Of a stretch of DNA of 52,214 bases, positions 15,031 to 25,518 are shown one piece after another. The stretch is taken from NCBI GenBank assembly GCA_024220525.1, contig JAMYWO010000183.1:1-52214 (forward strand), given 5' to 3'. The translations under genes and the position numbers were made by a program. The notes under the pieces are model-generated. The model was not told the origin of the DNA. It searched no databases and saw only the letters and a program-made list of their open reading frames with translations. How positions within the stretch are numbered: the first letter of the stretch is position 1; the number at the start of each line of letters is the position of its first letter. Source of the DNA: Cochliopodium minus. Lineage: Eukaryota; Discosea; Himatismenida; Cochliopodiidae.

Positions 15031-17678
15031 ATGTCCAATTTCATCTATATGGGTATAATAATGAGTTTGTAAAATTTTATAAAATTTTATCTCGGAATAT
15101 TAGATGATGGGAGCTTGATGGTTGCAGGATGGAATATGTATGGACAATTGGGGATAGGAAATAAAGAAGATCAATCAGAATATGTGCAGATGATGAAGGA
15201 TCCCTTGATAGAATCGATCACAGGATCATCACATGTGCTATATAAAAAGGAGAATGGAGATGTATATGGATTTGGATCGAATGCATATGGACAATTGGGT
15301 AAAGAAAAAAAAAAATTGCGCAATTTTTTTTAAAAATATTTTTTTTTATTAAAATTATTTTTATTAATATTAAAAATAGGATTTCCAAAAGAAACAGAAT
15401 CTTTTGTAATTCCTACCATTATATTTAGTGATCAAAAAGTAAAAATTGTTTCATGTGGAACTAGCCATACATTGATATACAAAGAAAATGGACAATTATT
15501 TGGATTTGGAGCAAAGTAAAATCAAAAATAAAAATAAAATCAAATTCAAATTAAAAAATAATTTTTTATTTAATTTTATTTTTTTACAATTTTTTTTTTA
15601 AAAGTTATTTTGGACAATTAGGAAAAGTCGACCCGAAAAATATTTATACTCCTACTTTACTTTTGAGAGACAAAGAAATCAAAGAAATACAAAGTGGATC
15701 TCACCACAATTTAATATTGAAATAGTAAAAAAAATAATTTTTTTTTTTTTAAAAAATAAAAAATAAAAAATTAAATAGTGATGGAACAGTTTTATTTTTT
15801 GGACAAAGTAGTTATGGCCAATCTAGTAAATTTATTACTTTTATATATTTTTTTTATTTTTATATATATTTTTTTTCTTATTTTCTATTAAAAAGCAAAA
15901 GGAGTTGAGAATGTGCATCAAATAACGGAAATAATGAAAGACAAAAATATAAAAAATGTAAACTTTTTCTTATAAAAATATTTGATGAATTAAAAGAATT
16001 TTTATGATTTAAATAATTTTACATTTAAAAAAACTTTATTTTTTAAAAAGATTTTTTGTGGCGGATGGTCTTGTTTCTTTTATAAATATAGTGGAGAATT
16101 GTTGGCTTGTGGAGCAAATGAATCAGTAAGAATTAATAAAATAAATAAAAATAAGCAAATTAATAAATAAAAAATTTGAAAAATAAATAAAATGAATAAA
16201 ATAAATAAATAAATAATAAAATAAAAAAGTAAAAATAAAAATAAATAAATAATAAATAAATAAATAATAAAAATAAAAAAAGTAAAAATAAAAATAAATA
16301 AATCAATTCAAAATAAAAAAATATTAAAATTTATAAAATAAATAAAAATGAAATAAAAATCAATTAATTGAAAATAAAAAAATATTAAAAATTAAAAAAT
16401 AATGAATGAAATAAATTTTTAAAAATATTAAAAAATTTTTAAAATTAATAAAAAATAAAATTAGGGTCAATTAACTGGGAATCAAGGAAAGATCTTATTT
16501 AGTGGAACCTGCGTTGTTGATCATAGACCAAGACATAACCTCCTCAAACTTGAATATCTCACGTATTGATGCTCAAAAAATGGGGAGTTATTGGTATTTG
16601 AGATAACAAGTAAAAATTTTTTTAAAAATTAAAAATATAAAATTTAAAAAGTCATGGACAATTAGGTATCATTTTTTATTTTTATTTTTATTGATTTTTT
16701 TATTTTTTTCATTTTTTATTTTTTATTTTCAATTGATTTTATTTTTCATTTTTTTTTTTGTTTTCAATTGATTTTTTATTTTTATTATTTTTATTATTTT
16801 TATTATTTTTATTATTTTTTTTTTTTCATTATTTATTTTTTTTTTTTATTTTTTTATTTTTTTTTTTTATTATTTTTATTTTTCAATTAGGTATTGGAGA
16901 CAAGAAAATCCAGGAAACTCCATTTCTTTTGATGAGTGACAAAAATATTAGAAAAATTAGTTGTGGGGCAAACTTTTCTATGGTGTTAAAAGAAAATGGA
17001 GATTTGATTTATTTCGGTTCTAACAGATTTGGACAATTTGGTGAATTTATATTTTTATTTATTTTTATTAATGAATCAAAACAAAACAAAACATTATTTG
17101 TTATTTATTTTTATTTTTATTTTTTATTTTTTATTAAAAGATTTTTTATTTTTTATTTTCATTTTTTATTTATTTTCTTTTATTTTAATTTCTTTTATGA
17201 TTTTAATTTTTATTAAGGAAACAAAACAAAACAAAACATTATTGTTATTTATTTTTAATTTATTTTTATTTTATTTTTTATTAAAAGATTTTTTATTTTT
17301 ATTATTTATTATTTATTTTTTATTTTATTTTATTTTATTTTATGATTTTAAGGAAACAAAACAAAACAAAACATTTACGTTCCAACTTTGTTAATGAAAA
17401 ACAAAAAAATTTCAATCATCTTCAATGGAGAAAGGGAAATAGTTTGGTCTTCTGATTTTCACAAAGATCTTTCTAACAGTAAATTTAAAAACCAGGTATT
17501 CAATGTTTTGCTTTGTCTTAAAGAGCTTCAAAAACAAACAAAGTTAAAAGTTCCTAAATTTGTTTTGTTTGAAATTATAAAGTTGGTTTACTCTTTTGAA
17601 GAAGGAGTTAAGAGGAATGATACAAAAGAAAATTCTTTGTTAAACAAAAAAGAAAATAAAAATTGTGTTTTGAATTAA
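15031..17678 (+). CDS. RCC1-repeat protein, one exon damaged
   Basis: Exons: 15031-15052, 15104-15298, 15380-15515, 15605-15724, 15779-15825, 15896-15957, 16051-16125, 16465-16609, 16652-16665, 16891-17040 and 17353-17678; about 430 aa. RCC1 repeats are clear: GSLMVAGWNMYGQLGIGN, GDVYGFGSNAYGQLG, GQLFGFGANYFGQLG, GTVLFFGQSSYGQS, GDLIYFGSNRFGQFG. The C-terminal ~90 residues (KFKNQVFNVLLCLKELQKQT, VPKFVLFEIIKLVYSFEE) form an alpha-helical tail of unknown role. Exon 16465-16609 has an in-frame TGA at 16567-16569 and needs one extra base near 16600 to restore FGDNNHGQLG. The gene may be a young pseudogene, or the assembly has errors there. The last intron contains a triplicated segment. Confidence 0.7.
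17069..17380 (+). repeat. Imperfect triplication of an intron 3' end
   Basis: Three copies, spaced about 135-145 bp apart, of AAACAAAACAAAACAAAACATT preceded by an intron-like T-rich tract start near 17077, 17220 and 17354. Only the last opens the coding exon. The second copy also keeps the splice acceptor AAG before GAAAC, making a decoy acceptor. Tandem duplication of intron end plus exon start has lengthened the intron. Confidence 0.7.
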
Positions 17679-17725
17679 AAGTTTTATTTCCAAACAAAAA
17701 AATTATTTTTTTAAATTTTTTTGGT

Positions 17726-19200
17726 TTAATTAGAATCGAGTTTAAATTGTTTTTGGAAAAGAAAGTCTGAAACTCTTGTTGGCAAAAAAGGGAATAATGT
17801 AAATAAAACTTTTTCTGAAATCTAATAAATTAAAAAATAATAAAAATATAAAATAATAAAAATCAAAAAATAAAATTAAAAACAAATAAGAAAAATTCAA
17901 AACAAAAAAAGTAAAAATTGTAATAAAAAAAAAAAAAAATAAAAAAAATAAAATTACAGAATTATAAAAGAAACCAAAAAAAGTAAAAATTGTAAAAAAT
18001 TGTAATAAAAAATAATAATAAAAATGTTGAAAATAGAAAACCTCTTTTGCTACAATGTATCTAGGTCTTGGATTTTCAAGCAAACAGACTCTACTAACTT
18101 CTTCTGCTACATAAAGAGGAGTTTGACAAGATGGAATCTGCTCGCTTAAAAGTTTTAAAAATTTCTCGTTATAAAAATTGTTGATCAGAGGGTATTTGGA
18201 AACAGACTTATATTGGAGGTGTTTCAATAAAGGAGTGTTCGTGAATCCTGGTTGAATAAGAACGGCCTTTAAATTTGTTTTTAAAAAACTCATTTCTATT
18301 CTCAGAGCATTTGTGAAACCTTTTAAAAAAAGAAATAAATTGAATTAATAAATAAATAATAAAATAAAATAAATTAAATTAAAATAAAATATTGAAATAA
18401 TTTTTTTTTTTTTTTAAACTACCTTCTATTGCGTGTTTAGTAGAAGAATAAGCTGACATACCTGGTGTAGAGATAAATCCAGCTACAGAACTCAAATTAA
18501 TGATTCTCCCGTTTCTTTGTAACAATGGGACCAAATGTTTCACGCATTTTACTAATCCAAAAAAATTAACTTCGTAGATTGGCTTTACATTTTCTTCTAT
18601 ATCAAGCTTTTATTATTTATTATTTTTTTTTTTTTTGAAATTTGAATGATTTACTTCGAATGAACTCCTCCATTCTCCAGAACCCGCTATTCCCGCACTC
18701 AATATTGCACCAAAAATTTGTTTTTCTTTCTCCTTTATTTTTTCTGTTATATCAATAATTTGTTTTTCATTGGTAATCTATATTATTATTATTTAATAAA
18801 AAATATAAAAAAAATAAATAAAAAAAAAAATATTTTTTTTAATTTTACATCGCATTTTATTATCTCCAAATTATTATTTCCTTTGTAATCTTCATTTAAT
18901 TTATCTACATTCAAATCCAAAGCCCATATCTATATCAAAAAATTATTTTCGTTTGAAATATTTTTATTTTTTTCTAACCTTGCATCCTTTCTTCATTAAA
19001 ATGTCAACGCATGATCTTCCTATCCCACTTCCAGCTCCTTGATAGGAATTGAATTCAATCAGTTTTTTATTTCATACAAAAATGAAATTTTTACCTGTGA
19101 TCACTATACATTTTCCATCACCTCCAAGATTAGATCCTTCTCTGTTTATCCATTTATAGATAATAATGATTGAAATTACAAATAAGATTGAAAGGAACAT
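17726..19200 (-). CDS. Membrane-anchored short-chain dehydrogenase/reductase
   Basis: Seven exons (19095-19200, 18979-19037, 18849-18929, 18655-18777, 18423-18606, 18042-18319, 17726-17821) encode 308 aa with all phases consistent. An N-terminal membrane anchor (MFLSILFVISIIIIYKWI) precedes the Rossmann motif CIVITGAGSGIGRS, the LSAGIAGSGEW region (NNAG position), NFFG, INLSSVAG with the catalytic Ser, and SAYSSTKHA with the Tyr-x3-Lys pair. PGFTNTPLL follows. Acidic ALDLN after the second strand favours NAD(H). The family reduces or oxidises steroids, retinoids or long-chain lipids at ER or lipid-droplet membranes (11-beta-HSD/RDH/17-beta-HSD group); the substrate is unknown. It is convergent with the RCC1 gene, with 47 bp between the stops. 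Confidence 0.9.
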
Positions 19201-19434
19201 TTTTTTTAATTTTTTCGAGATAATTTTTTTCGCTGTATTTTTTTTTCTAATCCCACTCTTAAAAAAAAAAAATTTTGTCTTGTTTCTTTGTTTGATGAAT
19301 TGAATCACAATGCATAACTAACTCCGCTTTTAAAAATTTTAAAAAAAGAATGAAGGGTCTTGTTCCTTTTAATTTATCTTCAATACTTTTCTTTCCACCA
19401 TCTCAGAAATATTTTGTCAGAAAAAAAAAAAAAA

Positions 19435-20572
19435 ATGGAATTGAGAGTATTAACTTTTAATACCTTCTCTGAATTGTATGAATTGCATGATAGAATCACC
19501 AAAATTTCTAAATCTCTTGCCCAAAAAGATTATGAAGTGATATGCCTGCAGGAGATGGCGATGAACATGCCCAAACAGATTTTGCGTGAAAATATGGAAT
19601 CTCAATATCATATCATAGAATCTAATCATCATAATAGGATCTATCCATTCTTATCATATCTTCCTTCTTTAATATTTTTCTTCATATATCTCCTTACAAA
19701 AAAAATAATTTTTATTTCTTTGATGTTGATATTATATCCCAAGATATTGGATCTCATCATCACCCATCTTCTATCATATATCTATCTCTATAAATTCAAT
19801 ATCAAACAAGAAGCTCTATTGGACACGATGGGGCTTACGATATTGCTAAAGAAAGATAAATTCAAGAAATATGAATTATTGAAAATGAAACCATTTGATA
19901 ATCAAGGCTATTTATTCAATTGGAGGTAAATTTTTTTTCTTTTTTTAATTTTTTTTTTTTCTTTTTTATTATTTATTTTCTCCAGATTTATTCCGAGATA
20001 CTTTTTCAATATTACAATGTTGAGACCATCTTTTTGTATCATTTTGTTAGAAACTTTTAACAAAGAAAAAATAATACTTTGTAACTGCCACTTAGTATAT
20101 TTTTAAACAAAAAAATTACTCCTTCTTTCTTTATAATCAATACTTTTATTTTAAAAGGTTCTACTTAAAAACAATAAAAATAGAGAAGATCAAGTGAAAG
20201 AAATTTTAAAAAACATTGAAATATTTAAATTAAAATATGAAACTCAAAATGTGATCATATGCGGAGATTTTAGTATGAAATAAAAAAATAAAAAAAAAAA
20301 ATTATTAAAACAAAATATATTTTTTACAAAAAGATACTGAACCAAATACAAAAGAAATTGAAATGATTAAAGAAGATTATTCATTTGAAAAAATAATAAC
20401 TTGGAATCCTTCTCTCAACAATCTTGCTTCTCTTGGAGGATCTGTTAAAGATAAGCAAATAGACTACATCTTTTGTTCAAAAAATCTCGAAAGAGTTTCT
20501 TGTTCAATAGACTTTAAAGAGAATCCCCCTTCGGATCATTATGGAATATTTCAAAAAACGAAAATAAAATAA
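19435..20572 (+). CDS. Endonuclease/exonuclease/phosphatase-fold phosphodiesterase
   Basis: Four exons (19435-19925, 19986-20094, 20158-20272, 20334-20572) encode 317 aa. The EEP motifs are in order: LTFNTFSELYEL (N-term Asn), YEVICLQEMAM (metal-binding Glu), CNCHLV, IICGDFNTEPN (Asp/Asn), ITWNPSLNNLASLG, IDYIFCSKN and PPSDHYGIF (catalytic Asp-His). The family includes neutral sphingomyelinases, inositol polyphosphate 5-phosphatases and nucleases. An unusual insert at about residues 77-120 (SLIFFFIYLLTKKIIFISLM, then a second hydrophobic run) would form one or two membrane segments inside the catalytic fold. The membrane segment makes a sphingomyelinase-like lipid substrate plausible; this is inference. 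Confidence 0.8.
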
Positions 20573-20678
20573 AATAAAAAATAAAAAAAAAATTAAAAAA
20601 AAATCATAAATTTCAAAAAAAATATTTTTTATTAATCACAATGTGATTTCAATTAATCACGATTTGATACTTTAAATA

Positions 20679-22043
20679 TCACCAGATTTTGTCAATCCAA
20701 GCACTGTAATCAATAAAAGGATTTCTGTTTCCTTGAATAGCATAAACCCTATCATTTCTTCTCTTCTCGATTTCAGTGACAGGATAAGCTCTGTTCCATT
20801 CTTTCATAAGCTTTATAGTCCATTCTTTCAAATGGTAGCTGTTCACTTGGCTCACATCACAACAACTAAATACTCCATAATATCTTGTGCTCATATAAAA
20901 ATAGGTTCTTGCGAATTGACCTTTAATATTTTGATGTGGCTCAAAGCAGTACTATTAAAATAAAAAAATTAAAAATTTTTAAATATTTTTTGAACTTTTT
21001 TTAAAAAATTTTTTTTTTTACAGAAGAATTTGCTGAAGCGTCAGAACAAGTACCCAGTTTGGATCCATTGGAAGATTCATATGTGGTTGATGTAACCTTT
21101 TATTTGAAAATAAATATTTTTTTCATGATAATTCGAAAATAAAAATTGTTTTTTAACAAAAAAAGTAAAGTTACTTTTCCTAAGGGATAATTAGATCTCA
21201 CTCCATTTACGTATCCATCAGTAGGATAAAGATGATCTAAAAAGAAAATTTTTATTTATTTTTTTTTTAAAATTTTTAAAAGTTTGTTTTTTTTTATTTT
21301 TTTTTTTTACGAACGTCAGTATAAGATCTAAGAAAAATTTAGTTGAAATTTTTTAAAAAATTTTTTATTATATACGGAAGGCTTTGAGAAGATCCCCACC
21401 AACTTACAGGCCAAGAATGCTCTCTATAAAATTTTAATTTTTTAAAAAATTTACATAAAAATTTCAAAAATTCTTTTTACCTATTATAACCTATATTTTT
21501 TCAATTTTTTTGTTTTATTAATTATTTTTTATTTTTTTACAATCCAACTCTTTTTTGTAGGTCCCACATTTCTCTGCAATACCCCAACATTTACTAGAAT
21601 AAATGTCGTAGATTTTATCAGCAGGACAACCACCTTCCCCAAGATCCGTTTGAATAAATCTTTTTTGAAAAAAAAAAGAAAGTATGAGAAAATTGATAGT
21701 AGATTGCAATAAATATTTTTCAAAATTTCAAATTGAATTTTTAATTAATTATTTTCGCCAAAAAAAAAAAAAAATATATAAAATTTTTTTTTTATTTTTA
21801 CGCATCCCATACTTGGCTGTATGTTAATACTTTCGTATTTGAGGATATAAGATCATGTAATTGTTTCATGAACAACTCCCCATTGAGAGATGTGTTGATA
21901 GTTTTATAATAATTAATATCCTTCACATCAGATGTCATGAGATGGCTCATGGCAGATGATATGCCAACATGTACTGCACCATTTACAATAACGGAAAAAA
22001 AGAATGAAAGCATAAAGAATGAGAAGGAAATTTTCTTGTACAT
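20679..22043 (-). CDS. Secreted endonuclease I (EndA/NucM-like DNase)
   Basis: Eight exons: 21802-22043, 21541-21659, 21481-21490, 21376-21423, 21311-21327, 21175-21236, 21022-21096, 20679-20951; 281 aa. A signal peptide (MYKKISFSFFMLSFFFSVIV, cleavage near NGA) starts the protein; I prefer this Met at 22043 over one 63 bp upstream because it sits at the hydrophobic core. Family motifs are exact: CYNREHSWPVSW with the catalytic His, DVHHLYPTDGYVNGVRSNYP, CFEPHQNIKGQFARTYFYMS and IQGNRNPFIDY. Two micro-exons (10 and 17 nt) are needed to build the first two motifs. The family digests DNA and RNA outside the cell or in vacuoles and is commonest in bacteria. Phagosomal or extracellular DNA digestion is inferred. 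Confidence 0.9.
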
Positions 22044-22210
22044 TTTTTTTTTTATTTTTTTATATAAAAAATCATTCAACTTCAAAAAGGACCAACAGTC
22101 CATCAAAAAAAAAAAGGAATTAAAAAAATAAAATTTTTGAAACCAAAAAGAAAAAAAAAAATGAAAAAACCAAATTTAATTCTATGAAAAATTTAAGTAT
22201 CAATTTGTTA

Positions 22211-23632
22211 TTATTCACCTTTGAATGGAAAAAAATATTCAAATAATGTAAAATAAATAATTATTTTTGAATTACCACAAGGACCTCCCATACAAACACT
22301 TTACAAAAAAAATTGTCAAAAATATGGAGATAATGTAAAAATAAAATTTACCTTGTTCCTGATTGGATAACGTGGTTGTTGGAGCAATCTAGTGAAGGAT
22401 TTAATGCAACAAAACGTTGATAGGTCAGGATAAACATGTTAGCTAATTGTTCACAAGTTGCACTTTGAGGTATTTCACAAGAGTTTCCGCAGACAGTACT
22501 AAAAGAAATGAAAAAATAAAGAAAATGGTGAATAATGAGAACAAATGGTTAAAGATACAAATAAATCAAGAATAAATTTTCTTTTGACCTATTATCAACA
22601 CAAGGAGCACAAGGATGGACAATACAACCTATAAACAAGAATAAAATTGAAAATTATTAAAAAATTCTTTGTTGTTAATTAAAAAAAATTAATTGTTTAA
22701 TTAAAATTAAAAAAAAATGAATTAATTGTAAATTTAATAAAAAAAATAAAAATAAACCATTGTTAACGGAGAATAATTCTGTCAAGTTTGTTTGAAGACC
22801 ATTTTGAGGTTCAACGATTACTTGCATATCTCCTCCAGGAGTGAGACAGTTTTCACAACCAATGATCAAAGATCCATTGACGAGGTTGTCAGGCCCTATC
22901 CACAAATCGAAGTGGTACTTTTGTTTTGTGTCCCAATCATGAATGCACTCTTCGCATTCATCTTCCATCACGAAATATTTTTTCAAGTAAGGAACCTTTA
23001 AAAGAAATTTAAAAAAAAAATTTTTTTTCATTTTTTTTACGTATATTCTTTTTCCCGGAGCAATTACATTTTTATCTCCCGCAAATGTGATTGGATTGTC
23101 ATATGATCCTATTCCTCCAGCTTTTATAATCAAACAATATGTTCAGAATTATATTTTTATTATTATTATTTCAAAGAGGAATTTCTTCCATTACCTATTT
23201 GATGCCTTGGTGGAGATCCAGGGTAAGCTGTATTTAAGAGAATAATTAAAATAATTATGAGGAAAATTTATTTTTTTTTTTACCAATATCCCCTCCTTTA
23301 TTTGATTTGATAATTGAATAACATTGTAATTATCTTTTTGATTGCTTCATTTAAAATAGAATTTGTTACCTGGAGGACAGTCTTTTTGTGAAATATAAAA
23401 AAATATATATATAAAAAATTTAATATTTGCTTTGGTTAAAAGTATTTGAGATCAAAAAATTGAATTGGTGGAATCATCCTTCAATTTGGAGTCATTTTAT
23501 AAATATTTATATTTTTTTTTTACTGTCTCTTGATCCGTAGAATGTAATTTCCGCACTCACTGTATAACTTTGAGATGCATTGATGGAATAGATGGACAAA
23601 ATGAATATAAAAACTATAACAAAAAACTTCAT
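22211..23632 (-). CDS. Secreted DPBB/3D-like protein with LysM domain
   Basis: Nine exons: 23524-23632, 23370-23381, 23284-23295, 23195-23227, 23041-23120, 22758-22995, 22589-22628, 22352-22498, 22211-22298; 252 aa. A signal peptide (MKFFVIVFIFILSIYSINA) leads into TFYGSRDNCPPGGDIAYPG, NPITFAGDKNVIAPGKRIYV, MEDECEECIHDW and YHFDLWIG. This is a double-psi-beta-barrel/3D-type module as found in secreted fungal and bacterial proteins. A LysM-like unit follows: CEIPQSATCEQLANMFILTY, then ALNPSLDC and SGTSVC. LysM binds chitin or peptidoglycan. Two consecutive 12-nt exons encode the NCPPGGDI segment. Many cysteines fit an extracellular location. Peptidoglycan or chitin binding during feeding or wall work is inference. 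Confidence 0.75.
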
Positions 23633-23668
23633 TTTTTTTTATTTTTTTTAAAATTGAATTTGAATGTT

Positions 23669-23794
23669 GAAATTATATTTCAAAAATTTTGAGTCATTTA
23701 AGTATTGGAAACTTCGAAATAGATTCTTGTTAAATCGAAATTATATTTCAAAAATTTTGAGTCATTCAATTATTGGAAACTTCGAAATAGATTC
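23669..23794. repeat. Two 58-bp direct repeats between divergent genes
   Basis: A 58-bp unit occurs at 23669-23726 and again at 23737-23794 (period 68) with only a few differences. It contains the near-palindrome TCAAAAATTTTGA and ends TTCGAAATAGATTC. It lies between the divergent LysM gene (start 23632) and BTB gene (start 23902), so it may be a duplicated upstream regulatory element. Confidence 0.75.
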
Positions 23795-23901
23795 AAAAAA
23801 GGATAAAATTGTTTTCAAACAGTTTTCAAATTGTTGAATTGTACGATTTTTATTTTTACTTTGAAATTTTTCTATTGTAGAAAAAAACAATAAAAAAAAA
23901 G

Positions 23902-24454
23902 ATGATTGAAAATAATGTAAGCAAAATAACAAAAGTGAATGTGGGTGGCAAAATCTTCCATATTTCAGATTTCCTCCTTCAAAAAATCGAATATCTCGCC
24001 AATATAATCAAAAATGGAGAATCATTCACCAATACAACCATAGATGGGATCTTGTATCTTCAACAAGATCCTAAACTCTTCAACGAATTGATAAATTTCC
24101 TCTCTTTGCCAAATTATAAGATAAAGAAGGATTTATATATGAACGTCAAATCACTTGGCAATTATTTCTGCATGCAAATTACATCTACTGTTGCTGATCA
24201 TATCCATATCAAGCCCAAATCTTTGTCCCGTACTAAATTTACAGGAATCTATCTCGTCAATAATCTCTCCTTCACCTATAAAATCAAATATTTCAAACAA
24301 ACAGATGAGGTATACAATAATAGGTAATTCATTTCGATCATATATAACATCACATGCAATGCACATAAAATATATTTTATACACCAAATTAATTATTTTA
24401 TTTAATAGTCCACATAATCCTTTATTAAACAACATCCACAAAAAATTTAATTAA
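23902..24454 (+). CDS. BTB/T1-type (KCTD-like) domain protein
   Basis: Two exons (23902-24323 and 24409-24454) encode 155 aa. The start KITKVNVGGKIFHISDFLLQ and ILYLQQDPKLFNELINFLSL match the potassium-channel tetramerisation type of BTB domain: VNVGG, the x-DRD-x-like QDP, and FxxILNFLR. Such single-domain proteins often act as Cullin-3 adaptors or oligomerisation modules. The second exon adds only a short tail (SPHNPLLNNIHKKFN). Without splicing the frame ends at 24327, so the tail is less sure than the domain. Confidence 0.7.
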
Positions 24455-24974
24455 ATTGTCCTTCAAATGATAATATAATTTTTGATCAAATATTCAATCA
24501 ATTATATGAATAAAAAAAAGAGGAGAAATCTCCAAAAAAAAAATTTGATTGAACAAATATTTATATAATCATTATTAGATTTTCAAGAGATGCGAAAATT
24601 CTATTGATTACATCTCATTTTAAATAACAATCAAAAATTTGGACTTGGATTTTTTTTTTAAAAAATAATTTCAATCAAAATTAATCAAATGAAAATAGGG
24701 ATAGTTATTGTTCTCTCCTCATTTGAGATTCAAAAATATTATTATTAATATTTTAAAAAATTAATTTCAAAAAAATATTTAAAAAACCTTGAAATATTTT
24801 TCCTCTTTAGCTAAAAAGGAATATTGAAAAAGTTTTTCTTTCAATTAATCCAATGAAAAGCAACAGTAAAATTAAAATTAATTAAATTAATTTTTGAAAT
24901 TAATTAATTCCACTTTTTAAAAAATTTTTTATTAATTCCACTCCCCAATAAAAAAAATTTTAAAAAGGAGCGAA
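24455..24974. other. Intergenic AT-rich stretch
   Basis: This 520-bp gap between the BTB gene and the next small ORF holds no coding frame, RNA gene or clear repeat. It has several ATCAAATT-like short words and A/T runs. Confidence 0.6.
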
Positions 24975-25286
24975 ATGTTAAAATCACAAAAATCATTTTT
25001 AGAGTATTTCACACCCGAATTAAAATTTGAAATGAAAATAAATGAAACAGTGATATTTGCCAACAACAACAAAACTTTGTTCGACAAAAATATGAGCTCA
25101 ATCCCCGTGCCGTTCAAGCAGGGACATGGTCCACATGAACATCACCACGAAGTAAATTACTTTATTAATTCTCAAAACATGGATACTTTGCATAAAATGA
25201 TTGACACTTTTGAAATTGACATTTCTTTTCAGAATGATTGTGATTTTAGTGTTGATCTCCACATTATTTTGGACAAATTCGTTTGA
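24975..25286 (+). CDS. Small orphan protein with His-rich loop
   Basis: An uninterrupted 103-aa frame has an ATG, mixed codon use and no homopolymer bias. It begins LKSQKSFLEYFTPELKFEMK, has a His/Pro loop GHGPHEHHHEVNYF in the middle and ends IDISFQNDCDFSVDLHIILD KFV. I do not recognise a family. The alternation of hydrophobic and polar residues and the cluster of five His could form a metal site. No signal or membrane segment is present. It is a real gene by appearance only; convergent POLD2 ends 232 bp away. Confidence 0.5.
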   Translation: MLKSQKSFLEYFTPELKFEMKINETVIFANNNKTLFDKNMSSIPVPFKQGHGPHEHHHEVNYFINSQNMDTLHKMIDTFEIDISFQNDCDFSVDLHIILDKFV

Positions 25287-25518
25287 TGATTATCTTTTCT
25301 TTCTATCTTCTCTCCTTATTTTTGAAAATTCTTTCGGGTTCTTACTTTTTTTTTTTTTTTTGAAAAAAATCTTCTCAAATTTAAGTGTACATTTCTTCTT
25401 CAAATTATAAAATAAAAAAAACAAAATAAATATTTATTTTTTAAATTTTATTAAAAAAATTTTAAAAACTTTTATTTCTTCTAAAATTAATTAAAAAAAT
25501 ATGTTGAGTTTCAAATCA

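Noticed and set aside
16567-16569. TGA recoding (selenocysteine or alternative code)
   Set aside because: Endonuclease I, CDC123, one PHPT1-like gene and the ADP-ribosylglycohydrolase fusion all end in TGA, and the damaged RCC1 exon also has a frameshift. Decay or error explains it better.
17029-17394. Long Phe/Leu/Ile-rich plus-strand frame resembling a membrane protein
   Set aside because: It lies in the T-rich, triplicated last intron of the RCC1 gene. Composition alone explains the hydrophobicity.
10500-17700. The two RCC1 genes as an inverted duplication
   Set aside because: Both have RCC1 repeats, but exon borders, N-termini (EF-hand against none) and C-termini differ, so a recent inverted duplication is not supported.
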